Source: Neospora caninum Liverpool
Lineage: Eukaryota; Apicomplexa; Conoidasida; Eucoccidiorida; Sarcocystidae
DNA: 64,000 nucleotides
Assembly (NCBI RefSeq): GCF_000208865.1
Contig: NC_018388.1
Span: 186,001 to 250,000 of the forward strand
Direction: 5' to 3'
The notes beneath the pieces are model-generated. The model saw only the letters and a list, made by a program, of their open reading frames with translations, was not told the DNA's origin and made no database searches. Below are positions 53,901 to 64,000 of this stretch, in pieces (the first letter of the stretch is position 1; the number at the start of each line of letters is the position of its first letter). A program made the position numbers and the translations under genes.

Positions 53901-55407
53901 GAGACAGGCGATCGCTGCTGCTGGAGCACGAGCATGTGCGGCCATTTAGGCCTCTTCGTATTTGACGACGGCAGGTGAGACGCGGCAAGGCGAGCCTCGC
54001 CGGCTCTGGCCTCTCCGGAAGTGGGCAAAGGCCCTTCACAGCGCGCCAACTGGAGAGAGACTCGGTGGCAAATCAACGTCTGCGGCGAACCGGAATCTAG
54101 GCGCACGGAACTCGTGGAAACACGCATGTATATGTGTGTATGTACAGGGCGAGCGAGTTAGGGTTGGAAAGATATCTGTCGACAGGTCGATTTTTGAGAG
54201 GTGCACGTGGATGACTAAACCGGGCGACATAGGACTGGGTCTACATGCATGTAAAGATGTGTAGATTTTGTTGGAGGCAGGGGGAGGAAGGCGAATGTGA
54301 AGGGTGGCGTCGTTTTTTCGAGGGACGAACGCGGCTCGTCTGCCGTGGCCATTTGCCCGGCACGCGAGCGTCCGTGGACCCTGTGGGAAGGCACTGCGTT
54401 TTTCCGGGAAATCGCTCCTCTGGTGTCTGTGGTGTCTGTCGCACTTTTCTGTCCACAGTTTTGTTTCCGGAAGCTTGAGTTTGCTGGAGCAACGCGTGTT
54501 CGAGTCGGCCGAACTCGTGCGGTGGACGTTCCCTGGCCTGCACGAGCGGCGTCTGGTGTCTGTACACCGCAGCTGGCCGTCTCGTCAGCTGGATGCTCTG
54601 CCCTCCCCTGTTTCTTCTCCGGTCTCTAGGGACGTTTCCCAGCCGGAAAGCTCGCCAACGAGAGACGAAAGGGAAGTGCTTTCTCCCTGCGGTGGCCACT
54701 GGCAAGCAGACGAAAGCGGGCCTCGCTCCTCTTCGGGTTTTTGCGCCCTTCTACCCGCGCAAACCGAGGGACCGCATGATGCGGACGCGCCGTCTCCTCT
54801 CGCGGAGCCCTTCGACGGCACTTCCCTCCGCAGCCTGCATCGGCAAGTCGCTGCGAGATTTGCGCAGCAGCAAGACAGGCAGATGCGGCAGTTGGCCCGC
54901 CACGGCGTGTTCGTGCAGGTTTTTGGGGCAGACGAACAGGAAGAGACACCGAGAATTCAGCAGGCGCCTTGCAACGGGAAGGGAATTAGACAAGAAGAAA
55001 AGGCGGAAGCGCAGCGGTCACGAGAGGCGGAGATGAACCGCGGCCCCTCGGGGCGTGGCCGCATGCAGGCCCTTGTGGAGGGAAGAAAAAAAACCTGGGA
55101 CGGCGAAGAGGGACAGAGTCTGTGGCGACCCGACGACGAACGGGTTCTGTCGCTCCACCGGTGAGTGAAACAGAAGTTATGTGGAAATATATCAAGCGAG
55201 GGCCAAAAGTTTGAACTACGGCGGAGAGTGCACGGTGTATCCTGCGCCCGGTACACATCCCGAAGGATTCAATGTGCACTGGAAGCGCGTCAGTTCTTCC
55301 GCCCACTTTTTTCTTGTCGTGTCTTCTCTGTACCCCACTAAAGTGCAGGCGTATCCCTATAAATATGCATATGTCTAACGTCGATTTACCTATATATCTT
55401 TCTATCG

Positions 55408-55447
<40 letters not shown>

Positions 55448-55935
55448 CAAGTATGTGGATACCCGTGTGCATCTGTAGTTATGTGTGAGTGTAGGGCTGT
55501 TCATTGTCGGCGATGTAAATGAATCTGTGGGTGACAAGAGCAGGCGTGTGTCTGTGTAGCCTCTGCGTGATGTTGGTTTTGGCCTTTGCAGCCGCTGATG
55601 TGGTTCTCTGTTTGTTGGTGTGGAATGCAAGCTTGACAAAGCGTCTTTTCAGTCAACAGTTGTCTTGCCAGTCGTTAGAGCAGAGGCGGAGCCGAGGAAG
55701 AACTCGAACGTGTTTCGCTTATTCATTGATTTGTCTCCCGCGGGGAAGTGGTGAGGCCTCTCCATTTTCTCTTTCTTTCTGTTTATCAACTCCGCCGTTC
55801 GGGCGTCTCTCCTTGGCCTTGGTTATCAGGATCGTCAGCGTCTGTCCGTTTCGGAATCGCGCGTACTTTGGACGCCGCCCGTTGGCGATCTACGGCGGCG
55901 CAGCAGGCCTTCTTCATTTACGCGTTCTTCATTAA
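47979..55935 (+). CDS. WD40 protein resembling TFIIIC subunit GTF3C2/Tfc6
   Basis: Six exons, 47979-50081, 51201-51724, 52488-53231, 53690-53974, 54459-55160 and 55830-55935, join in phase throughout to 1487 residues. Residues 1-660 are mostly low complexity, acidic and Gln/Glu-rich. From about 660 the reading is a degenerate beta-propeller: LIQLWRI (678-684), then across the first junction GGSCRSLEW, LLAATFADDSLRIWSVP (about 785-801), LQLAVGSDGGRLFLF (about 932-946), DVAWGPLGRYATAAATN, and a C-terminal blade RRPLAIYGGAAGLLHL. The order L-x-x-LW, CRSLEW, LGLLAxxxxDxxxRIxSLP is that of GTF3C2, which with GTF3C1 contacts the B box of tRNA genes to recruit Pol III. The assignment is from motif order only; another nuclear WD40 protein is possible. 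Confidence 0.72.
49430..49660 (+). repeat. Coding GAACAAGAG-type repeat (Glu/Gln-rich)
   Basis: Imperfect units of roughly 15 bp encode alternating GEQERDQEGEQGG-type blocks in exon 1 of the TFIIIC-like gene, between two stretches of ordinary composition. Length variation between strains is likely. Confidence 0.9.
55408..55447. repeat. (CT)n(AT)n microsatellite in the last intron of the TFIIIC-like gene
   Basis: About ten CT units followed by about nine TA units, inside the intron between exons 54459-55160 and 55830-55935. Confidence 0.95.
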
Positions 55936-57682
55936 ACAAGCGACTTCAGGGGAAGTCCAGAAGCTCGCGAACTCCTCTCCTCGCAAGCGTGGCCAGGATC
56001 CGGCAGGGCGTGGCAGGCTACAAGCGCGCGACTTGTGTTATCGCAAGATGCTTGCATCTGGTCTCTCGCAGTTTCTTCTCTCTCCTTCATCGCCACGGTC
56101 GTGTTTCCGTAGGCGTGAAGCGTGAGCTCTTGGCGGTTCCCCCCATCTCTCATAACAAAAAGACAGCGCCGGTCCATGCATGTCGCTGGGGTAGCCCTAT
56201 AGTCAGTGAATCTGTGGTGTGAACGCGTCACTTTCTGAAGGGAAAAGGGTCTTTGCTGGTGTTCACTTTGGCAGTTCGTGTGGCAAGCGTCAACCGAGAC
56301 AGCCCTGGCGGACTCTGGGAGACGAGCAATGCCTTCCTGTCTTGTTTCGGGCCGTCCTAGCCTCTGCTCTCAAAGCTGCTGTCCAATCCTCGTCCCCGTT
56401 TTCCCGCCTTCCCTTTTGATCGTCCACTTTATTCTTGCCACGTAAAAGCAAGGCCAATGCAGCCTGACCTGGTAGGTTGTAGTGGGTCCGCAAATTCGTT
56501 TGTGTCCCGCGATCGGCGATTCTACTGGATTCCGTCTTTTCTCGCTGTGTGGTTCTATCTGGTGAACACCCAAGCGGAGTTCCGAAGAGGACCTCAGCCA
56601 TTCGGTTTCTGTGTCAAGAAGAAAGACGTTTCTCACATGCGAGCATCCGGTGTGTCCACCGAGGTGCTTGACAGCGCCTCTCGTACTGCCCGTTTTTCCC
56701 GCTCACAGACAGAATGCTGAATTTACTGGTAGTCGGTGTCTACAGAAGGCGAACCGCACGGAGACACCACAAGGGAAGACATTTGCTTGTAATGCACAGA
56801 GGCAAAGGATGGTGCAGTGACATGGAGACTCGAAACCTGTTAACGACGATGGAAGGGAAGCAGCCACCGCCCTGGCTTTAGTGTGCTGAATCACTTGGCC
56901 ATAAGAAGTTGTTTTTTCCACGCTAGGTCTATCACGTAGGCAAGATTCATAATGTTCGCAACCTGTATTGTTCACAGATTCGACGCCATATCAGGCCTGT
57001 CGTGTGGAAAGAAAGCTCAATTGGTTTTTCCGATGCATATCTCCCTTTTGAATAGACAAAAGCATGATGACATAAGGAACCATCCATGCACATATTTCAT
57101 TCAGCGGTATCTGCGTCCCTTTGGTACTCCTGTCCTTGGTTCTCCTCACTGACAAGCATCCTGGATTGCGGAAACACGGGCTGGACGGTATTTTCATGGT
57201 AGCGTGGACAACGTTTCCGAAAAGGGGAATATCTTTAGCGCGAAAATGCGGTCGCTGAAACTCTCAAAGAAGGCCTAGCTCCCGCTGACGAGGTGGAAGC
57301 GCCATGAGCCCGGCGCCATCTTGCCTCTCTTCCCGCGTGGAGAGTGTGTTTGTTTCTCCTGTTGGACTAGTTAAACTAATTCTCGTCGCGTTCGTAGGCT
57401 TCTCCGTTCGTGCCTTATACATCCGCTCCTGCTGTTCCTGCAAACTCTCACCAAAAAAGCTAGAAACGCCATACACGGCCCGCTGCTGAACTCACCGTTC
57501 AGTGGCACTCATGGCTCAGATACCGAAAGAGATTCCAACAGAAGAGTTTTGACTCTCGGCGCAAGCCTCTACAGAATGTCAGATGTGTAAAGCTCACGCC
57601 AGCGAGTGCATTCGGGCGAGAGTACGAATTGCCAGACACCCCTACGGCGCCTGTCTGGGGTCGGAAGTTTGTAGTGAACGAG
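55936..57682. other. Convergent 3' intergenic region
   Basis: The 3' flanks of the TFIIIC-like gene (+) and the Ser-rich secreted gene (-). A minus-strand segment at 57264-57444 behind a TTTGCAG acceptor could be a last exon of the Ser-rich gene. Nothing else is supported. Confidence 0.5.
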
Positions 57683-58915
57683 TCAGAGAGCAGTCAAAGA
57701 AAACTGTTTACTTTCCATGTCGCTTACGTGATCCAGTAGCTTGATGGGTTTATCCAGCAAGTATTGCTCGGTAAAGAAGCTATCAGGCTCCATTTCCTCC
57801 AAGGGCGGTGCATTCTCGAGCTGCGTGCGTCGGCCGTCCTCTTCAACGAAGAAATAGATGAACTCGCCATCCCGTTCCTCCACAATGACGTCTCCCGGCA
57901 TCTCCCTTGCCCCTTCGAAACTCGAGCTGTCGGTGTTAGCTGAACCCTGGCTGCCGGCAGGAGCAGTCGGTGCCGCCGTAGTTGTCGTTGTCCCCCCGGA
58001 TGGTCTGCTGACTGATCCATTCGAGGATCCCGTGGTCGGTGATCCAGGAGCCGCCATCTGCGATGCGGCCGAAGAGCCATGTCTTGACGCACCTCCTGTA
58101 GTTCGAGCCGCAGTCTCATCCCCAGCAGGAACTGGCCGCACCTCTAAGCCGGTGAACGATTCAGACACTCCCATCCCGCTGTTGAACGAGTTGGGGGCAT
58201 AGGTGGAAACAAATGCGCCCGTGTCGTCCACGTGGTGGAACGTCGACGCGAACGAAGAGCTGGACATGGCACTTGGTGACATCACGGTGGGACTGCTACG
58301 GCGAGGGGCATAAGAAGATCCAAAATCATTGCTACCAACGGAGAAGGAACCGCTGAAAGGAGCGAACGCGTCAGTGCTGCTGACGATAGACGACGGACGG
58401 TCGTTGGACAATACAAATGAACTCCCATTTCTTCCCCTTCGCCCACTGCCGCTGACAGCGTAGCTATCTGAGGCGGCGATGCTGGATCCCGTGAAGCTTC
58501 TTGGAACATACGTGCTGCCAGATGAAGAACTGAAAGCAGAGACGGAGCCCACATCGGACTCGCTTACAGGCATGGAAGACGACCCAAAACTGCTGGGTGT
58601 AGACGTGAAACGGCTTCCGAATGTGTGCGGCTCGTACGTTGAGTCCCCGTAGGCGAAGACGGAGGTGCCATCGGCACTGACAGGAGAATAGCTGGTCCCA
58701 CTGCTCGAGCCAAAACTTGTGTAAGCGGTGGATGGTGAAAGAGCTGAACCCCTTCGAAAAGGCGTGTAGCTGTTGCCGCTGGTGATAAAAGATGACGAAG
58801 TGACCGACGGTCCTCGGTTTCGAAAGCTCCGCTGAGCCCACGCACCATTGTGCAATTGCTGACCCGACAAAAGAGCCAAGGCGAAGAAAATAATGCAAGA
58901 TGTGTGCTTCTCCAT
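57683..58915 (-). CDS. Ser-rich secreted protein, function unknown
   Basis: Starts at ATG 58915 with a clear signal peptide (CIIFFALALLSG; likely cleavage after the GAWA at about 25-28) and reads 410 residues to TGA 57683. The mature region to about residue 320 is extremely rich in Ser, Gly, Thr, Phe and Tyr with loose repeats of the type SFGSSS, TYxPxSF and YAPxSF, and almost no cysteine; a Thr run follows. The C-terminal 70 residues change to an acidic segment (VIVEERDGEFIYFFVEEDG, then DSFFTEQYLLDKPIKLLDH). The codon after LLDH opens a GTAAGC donor; joining it in phase 0 to an acceptor before 57444 would replace the last 13 residues with 59 others ending at TGA 57264. The Tyr/Ser-rich composition would suit a structural or cross-linked matrix, but that is a guess. 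Confidence 0.72.
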   Translation of the reverse strand: MEKHTSCIIFFALALLSGQQLHNGAWAQRSFRNRGPSVTSSSFITSGNSYTPFRRGSALSPSTAYTSFGSSSGTSYSPVSADGTSVFAYGDSTYEPHTFGSRFTSTPSSFGSSSMPVSESDVGSVSAFSSSSGSTYVPRSFTGSSIAASDSYAVSGSGRRGRNGSSFVLSNDRPSSIVSSTDAFAPFSGSFSVGSNDFGSSYAPRRSSPTVMSPSAMSSSSFASTFHHVDDTGAFVSTYAPNSFNSGMGVSESFTGLEVRPVPAGDETAARTTGGASRHGSSAASQMAAPGSPTTGSSNGSVSRPSGGTTTTTAAPTAPAGSQGSANTDSSSFEGAREMPGDVIVEERDGEFIYFFVEEDGRRTQLENAPPLEEMEPDSFFTEQYLLDKPIKLLDHVSDMESKQFSLTAL

Positions 58916-59967
58916 GATATGCACACGCAGATAAGGCCTCCGAGATGAGACGGGTGCCGCTGTAGGCAACCAATCAACCGCAGTCCGGCAGGGAAATCGG
59001 TATCTGGAACTGGTGGCTTACGATCGAAAAACGGCGATGCGATTCCAGATCATGGTGCAGTCGCACCGTTTCTCAACAATCCGATAACACAATGAGTCAC
59101 AGTTTTGGCTGTCTTTCGGTCACGCATAACTAGAAACAGCATTCCCGGACACTTGTCAGCCAGTGTGTTCAGAGCGGGTTCCTCCTCCATTTACGGCTGA
59201 CATCGAACACAAGAAAGCAGAGCACCCCAGCAACACGGTGTCGCTGGAGTCATGAACGCGTTGTTCCTCCAGCAGCTGCAAACGGTGAGTCTGTTTTTGG
59301 CGTGTCAGTCGGCAGTCCGCCGCACCGTTTTCTCCGCACACGCCGCGTCAGGGCCGAAAAGAAAGCTGCCCCAGAGTCTGCCGCCACTTACCTGGTAGAA
59401 AAGCAACTACTGAGGTGGTTCCAGGTCCGAAGGCTTCTTGTGACTTCCGTGCGTGTGCTCACCCCTCTAGTGAAGATTTCGACCGTCGCTTGCCAGTCAA
59501 TCAGGCGACGTTCGTACCTTGCCGAGGAAAGATTGCCTCGAGTGAGAATTAGGTTACGAGGCTGCTTCTTGTATAATAGAGCGCTGCGTGTGAGAGGTGT
59601 TGGGACCAAAACGGAGTAATGTGCAGAGTAGCATGCGTGAACAAATTATTCTGGTTGTGAATCAGGCTGCCGGTTGCCGGTACGTTCTCAATGCACAAGC
59701 AGTAGTGTTCCAGGGTAGTTTTGTGAGAGTTGTTTGTCGTATTCCCATCCGTGCATCAGACGAGCCAAATGGCCCTGGAACAGCTCTCGAGGGAAGGGAC
59801 GGAAGCAGCTCAGCGAACCACGGTTTGATGGAGGGAAAATTAGCTGCCACAGAGCGCGCGGCAAAGAAACGAGTCTGGATGAACGTAACGTCACTGTAGT
59901 CCCTTAGCAGAGATACAGCATAGACGACACGACCGGTAATTGCAGTCGTTGGTTTGTTTTAAATCCC
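58916..59967. other. Short intergenic region
   Basis: It lies between two minus-strand secreted-protein genes and should contain the promoter of the first and the 3' UTR of the second. No coding frame is convincing. Confidence 0.5.
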
Positions 59968-61048
59968 TTAGGGCTCTGGCACCTCCCCCAGAGCGACAAG
60001 GTCTCCTGGCGTTGCATAGTCGCCGCGCTCCTGGTAAGCGGTATCTGCCAATAACCCACTCGTCTGCAAGTATGTCGGAAGATAATCGCTTACCAGCATT
60101 AACGCCGAGTTTTCCAAGTCGGCACGGAGTCTGGATGCTTCGGTGGGTTCGTTTTTGAGGAGCATGGTTATGGGGGACACTTCATCTGTGTCTATTCCCC
60201 TGTCTGTGAAGTGTTCCGGATTAGCCACATTCGTCTTGTATGTGGGCCCGTAACGAGTTAAGAAAGGTGGGCTGCACAGAATGCTGCTAGAGGCCAGTTA
60301 ACAGGCCACACGAAACCTTCTATCTTACTTCCGGAGATAGTCCCGTAGTTTCCCCCTTTCTTCCGGAATTGTGGGAATCTAAGCAAACGTTTTCTTTTGT
60401 TAGTCCACATACTAACGATCGTGCTTAGGGTCATACCTCGTACGCGTATAAGGTATCCAGCTTTTTAGCAAGTTTACGCCTGTCATCTCTAATCTGTGGC
60501 AGCGGTTCCCCACGGGTAGCTGACATAAATACCGTGTTCATATTTCTCACATGTGCCAGTTCTCCCTCATATTTGTCTATGTCTGCAACACCTAATAGTT
60601 GTAGAAAAAGGAATACCTAATTGTGGCTGCGTTCCGTACTTTCCTGCGCTTTGTCTGGACAACCGGAAGAGTTTGCGCCGACCCAAGGTCGTTCGTGTGA
60701 CTATCTTACCAATGAATGGCGTCGCTGCACTTTGTGATATAGAGTCATCAAACCTCGCTTTTGACAGGTGTATCGCCCTACGGATTCGTAAGTCATAGGT
60801 GTAAGTATATTTTCGGTTCGTTGCGCGTACAGTTGCGGCGCTTGCGTAACTCGAGCAACCTGACCGGCGGATGTGTTATATGGCGATCGATTAACAAGCG
60901 ACATCAGCAGACTATTCAGAGCCTGTCCCGTCGGTCCCTGTGATTCCCGCCCTCTCACAGCTAGAGCAGTCACACTTTCGGCGACGGCGCCGCCAGCACA
61001 GATCAGCCTCACTAGCTTAAGTAGCTTCATCTTGCCACACGATCTCAT
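59968..61048 (-). CDS. Multi-exon secreted protein, function unknown (tentative model)
   Basis: At least three minus-strand exons. Exon 1 starts at ATG 61048 (alternative 61030) with a signal peptide (MKLLKLVRLICAGGAV); its 3' end is either a GTTTGA donor at 60753 (phase fits) or a stronger GTAAGA near 60712 (phase does not). Exon 2, 60444-60582, follows GTGTTGCAG and encodes IDKYEGELAHVRNMNTVFM and a basic helix KLAKKLDTLYA; it ends at GTACGA. Exon 3 starts after TGTGCAG at about 60275 and runs to TAA 59968; exons 2 and 3 join in phase to read LYAPPFLTRYGPTYKTNV. The product is helical, charged and has no recognised domain. It neighbours another secreted-protein gene on the same strand, and both sit in a gene-poor stretch. 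Confidence 0.55.
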
Positions 61049-61297
61049 ACTCTCCAGAAAACCAGAGAGCCCCGGTATCACTAGGATGATCGGGTAAGTG
61101 ACACGGTTGCGTGTCTCTGCAGGGCTGTACATACAGCTGGTGTGCATCCTTCTGTGGTCCGTGCCTGTTCAAGGAGGATCAGTTCCGAAGTAATATTGGG
61201 CAAAATTAACGCAGCAGCCTCTGCGAGTGTAACGATGCGATAAAAAACATTGTGGATTGACAGCGCCATCTACAGCAACGAAGCTCTACTATAGTGC

Positions 61298-61377
61298 ACG
61301 GTTTACGACGGTCTGTCGGCAGGCAACAGCCGAGCGCGAGCACACGCCTACTCTGCCAAACGGATCATTATGCATCT
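61298..61377 (+). repeat. Direct repeat, copy 1
   Basis: Matches 61784-61863 without gaps at a constant offset of 486 bp; over 61315-61377, 56 of 63 positions agree. It includes AGCGCGAGCACACGCC and TCTGCCAAAC. Confidence 0.85.
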
Positions 61378-61783
61378 CGTCGCGCTAGGCTCCCGACGCG
61401 CTCTGCAATGAAAAATTGTGGCCGTTACCACACGCGCTGCTGTAGCCTTCCGAGAGGCCTCTGCCGCGCCTGCGACCATCATAATATAGGCATCGTTTTG
61501 TCAGCACACCTTTGTGGTCTTCGAGGGTTCTAGCTGGGCCAGAATCGGTGTAGCGCCAGGCTCGGGACTGGGCGGAACACAAAACGTGACGGTCCACGTG
61601 GTTGCCCTTACCAGGGCGCGCCGTTCAGAAACACGATGATGGGTCAAATTGCTACGGCACTATGAACACGTTGCATTGAGTCTCTGTGAAGGATAGGTGC
61701 CTTCATGAACACCAGAAACAATTTTGCCGCACCCGGTTTCTCCTGTGTAAACAACTGGTAGCTCCTGGCTGTACTGTCATCGT

Positions 61784-61863
61784 ACGGTGGAGGACGGTCA
61801 GTCGGCAGGCAAGAGTCCAGCGCGAGCACACGCCCACTCTGCCAAACAGATGATTGTGCATCT
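61784..61863 (+). repeat. Direct repeat, copy 2
   Basis: Second copy of the repeat at 61298-61377, same orientation. The sequence between the copies shows no obvious continuation of the duplication. Confidence 0.85.
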
Positions 61864-62609
61864 GTTTGTGCGTGGCCTATGTGTGTTCGGAGAATTCATT
61901 CCAACGATTTCCCTCCTGTTTACCGACACCCGGTGCGCCTCAGTTGACCTGAAGGCCCGCGGGACATCCCGTGAAGTGGAGGCAAAAAAAAAGACGTTAC
62001 CCACCTTGTGCAAGTCAATGAGGAAAGAACGACACTGCTATCGCTTCCCTTGCTCGTTTCCTGCGAAACTGCTGCCAACTATAAACCCAGTCTGCGTTCT
62101 TGCTGGCAATGATTCCTTCGACGGCATCCCAAACAGGTGATACCGGGTGGTCGATTCCCCTTCGAACACGGTGCTGTCCGTGTGTGTCTTCTTCCGGAGA
62201 CGCGGTCCCCGCTCGCGACTGCGTGGGTCCCTCAAGTTTGCGGACTGCGACTGTGCGCAACACGAAAATCGACAGTGTGCGCATGCACTGTGAACAGGGC
62301 GTGTCTCCTCAAGGAATTGGACGCGTCGTTCTAAATCTTCCAGCGCTACACCTTCGTGTTTCATTGTTCCCTCTACGCACATGTTCCTGTAAGATCCGTG
62401 TGGTACGGATGAGGCGGCGTTTCCCACAGTGCGAAATAAGTCTAAAACGCCTCGTGCGCTGTCTCCGACAAGACCTGCTTGCCTTGCCCGTCACAACTTG
62501 CGCCCAGTTCTTGACTTCGTCCAGCAATATCTTTCTGATGTGAACCCCGTCTCTGATGCAGCATATTTGTGCTCTCACGTTTCTTGAACGTTCTGCGCCT
62601 TCCTCGCCA

Positions 62610-64000
62610 ATGGCGTGGCCACGGGGCCGCAACGGCCCTCCCCCAGGCGGAAGTCCGCGCTCAACTGCGCGTGTCCGTCTGCTCGTTCTATGGGGAGCCA
62701 TCCTCGTCAACTTAGTCCAGCAGACAGTGGGCCATACCATCCAACTCTCCACGTCTGCAGCCTCGATCTTGGGTTTCCTTCCGTCGGGCATTCCAGGTGA
62801 GCTTGCAGTGCTTCGCAATTCCAACAATGGCAGCTGTTCGGTCCCGCCGTCGCGCGCGCGCCTGCGGCGCGGCCTCACCTCTTTCGCCGTGAGTTGCCGC
62901 TCAGCTGCGCTTCCTCTCGTGCATCCGGAGGGATCTCCTTTGTCTCGAGAACTGTCAACACCGTTGTTCAGTTTGGGAGGCAACCGGGAACCAAGCGTCT
63001 GCGTCTCCGCACGTCATATGTCCGAGTCTCCTCTGGTCGCGCTTGTCGAATCCTGTGCAGCTGGCCACCGGTCGTCCACCAGGGCTCGGTTCTGCTCCTC
63101 TGCTGGCCGCACTTCCCCGCTCCGCACCGCCACCTGCTCCAGGCCGCAAACTGCGTCTTGGTACAACAATCTTCTCTACCGCTTCAACCTGCCTCAGATG
63201 GGCGACGGACCCACGTGCAGATCCACCGAGCTGCGCATGGCGGAGGACGGACTCGTTCTGAATTCAGAAGACTACACCGAGAAAGCGTGGGAAGCGATGG
63301 GGGCCCTAGGCGAATTGGCGGACAAACTTGAGTCTGGATACGTGGAAGCGGAAATGCTGCTCAAAGGTGAGAAGACTTGCTCGTGGGAGGCCGAGCCGGC
63401 AGCGCCACGGTCTCCCGATTGGATGTCAGGTCAAACGGGTGGTCACCCGACCAAACACTGTGTTTGACATCGTTTTCAGTTGCAGCGGCGAGCGTGGGAG
63501 GAACGCGCCGGAAGTGTTGTGAGGTCTTCCGGGATCGGGGGCGGGGACCAATCGTCGCCAGCAATCGAATCTATGCTCAAGATGGCCCCTATCGGTCCAA
63601 CCGCAAGCGACGCCGCTATGCCGGTTTGCGGGACGTACTCGTTCGTGCATCTCTACATGTGTGCACGTGCGGAAGAATATACGCATGCGTCGATCCGTGC
63701 GAGGAACGACCGCGTCGGCTTGGTTGACATCTACTTGATCCTCTTCGCAGCTCTGTTAGACGACGGACCGGATGGCTTGGCGACACAGATCTTCTCCAAA
63801 GCTGGCGTGGACGTGCCAAAGATGCAAGAGGAGCTGAATCGCCACCTGAAGACGCAGCCGCGTATGACGATGGGATTCTCGGATCAGAAGGTTCTCGGGC
63901 GCGGACTCCAAAACGTCCTCAGTGCCGCTCAGCGCTACAAGCGCGAGTTCAAGGTTCGCTTGCCTACGAACAACAGGGAGGCTCCGGCGCTTGGTCGGAA
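62610..64000 (+). CDS. CLPB: ClpB-type AAA+ chaperone, 5' part, probably apicoplast-targeted
   Basis: Exon 1 (62610-63366) and exon 2 (63751 to at least 63952, where AAG is followed by GTTCGC; the frame stays open to the window end) join in phase 1. ATG 62610 is preferred; an in-frame ATG at 62556 is possible. Residues about 22-37 are a hydrophobic signal sequence (RVRLLVLWGAILVNLV), followed by about 150 Ser/Arg-rich residues poor in acids, the bipartite form of apicoplast leaders. The Clp N-domain begins near YTEKAWEAMGALGELADKL and continues across the intron (LLKA-LLDDGPDGLATQIFSKAG, VLGRGLQNVLSAAQ), closely matching the double Clp-N repeat of ClpB. ClpB refolds aggregated proteins with DnaK. 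The AAA+ domains lie outside the window. Confidence 0.88.

Larger units (their letters stand above)
61049..62609. other. Divergent region upstream of ClpB, with a diverged direct repeat
   Basis: No gene is supported. It holds the two copies of an 80-bp direct repeat and presumably the promoters of ClpB and of the minus-strand secreted gene. Confidence 0.5.

Noticed and set aside
1..64000. Transposon, CRISPR array, bacterial-type operon or integrated virus
   Set aside because: No transposase or polymerase motif, terminal repeat pair, spacer-repeat array or gene cluster with overlapping starts was seen; genes are intron-bearing and individually spaced.

Overview
The window is nuclear DNA of a cyst-forming coccidian apicomplexan, most likely Toxoplasma gondii or a close relative such as Neospora or Hammondia. 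The reasons are: short GT-AG introns in moderately GC-rich genes; many (TA)n and purine-rich tandem repeats between genes and in introns; frequent GCATGC words; two paralogous microneme-type EGF adhesins; and a Clp chaperone with a secretory leader followed by a long Ser/Arg-rich stretch, as expected for import into an apicoplast. I cannot separate the genera without a database search.

Layout from left to right. (1) 1-1.5 kb: the 3' end of a DEDDy 3'-5' exonuclease gene (+). (2) 1.5-9.5 kb: a gene-poor stretch with tRNA-Gln(UUG), a small secreted coiled-coil protein (-) and a further orphan terminal exon (-). (3) 9.6-11.6 kb: ribosomal protein eS10 (+, three exons). (4) 11.6-15.6 kb: tRNA-Ser(UGA), candidate basic exons and TA repeats. 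(5) 15.7-22.0 kb: SRP72 (-, nine exons that join in frame to 701 residues), with a tandem repeat in each of its last four introns. (6) 22-24.9 kb: unassigned minus-strand exon-like segments. (7) 24.9-29.9 kb: two divergently transcribed EGF-domain transmembrane adhesins sharing a 1.9-kb upstream region. (8) 31.6-34.5 kb: a 980-residue F-box protein (-). (9) 36.8-37.5 kb: a BAP31-like ER membrane protein (+). (10) 41.3-42.7 kb: a two-exon secreted or anchored protein (+). (11) 44.2-45.7 kb: the Sm E core protein of the spliceosome (-, three exons). (12) 48.0-55.9 kb: a 1487-residue WD40 protein resembling the TFIIIC subunit GTF3C2/Tfc6 (+, six exons). (13) 57.7-61.0 kb: a Ser-rich secreted protein and a newly assembled multi-exon secreted protein (both -). 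(14) 62.6 kb to the right edge: the 5' end of ClpB (+, continues outside).

The core genes are housekeeping: translation (eS10, tRNAs), the secretory pathway (SRP72, BAP31-like), RNA processing and transcription (SmE, TFIIIC-like) and organelle proteostasis (ClpB). The parasite-specific layer is the adhesin pair plus four proteins with N-terminal hydrophobic leaders and no recognised domain; three of those four lie in the two gene-poor stretches (1.5-9.5 and 56-62.5 kb). I found no transposon, CRISPR, virus-derived gene or operon. The most notable observations are the head-to-head adhesin pair with different membrane and tail designs, the repeat-loaded SRP72 introns with a fully open terminal intron, two perfect GC-rich hairpins in 3' intergenic DNA, and the uncharacterised secreted genes.

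Exon coordinates come from manual reading of GT-AG sites and phase; joins were checked arithmetically but not against transcripts.
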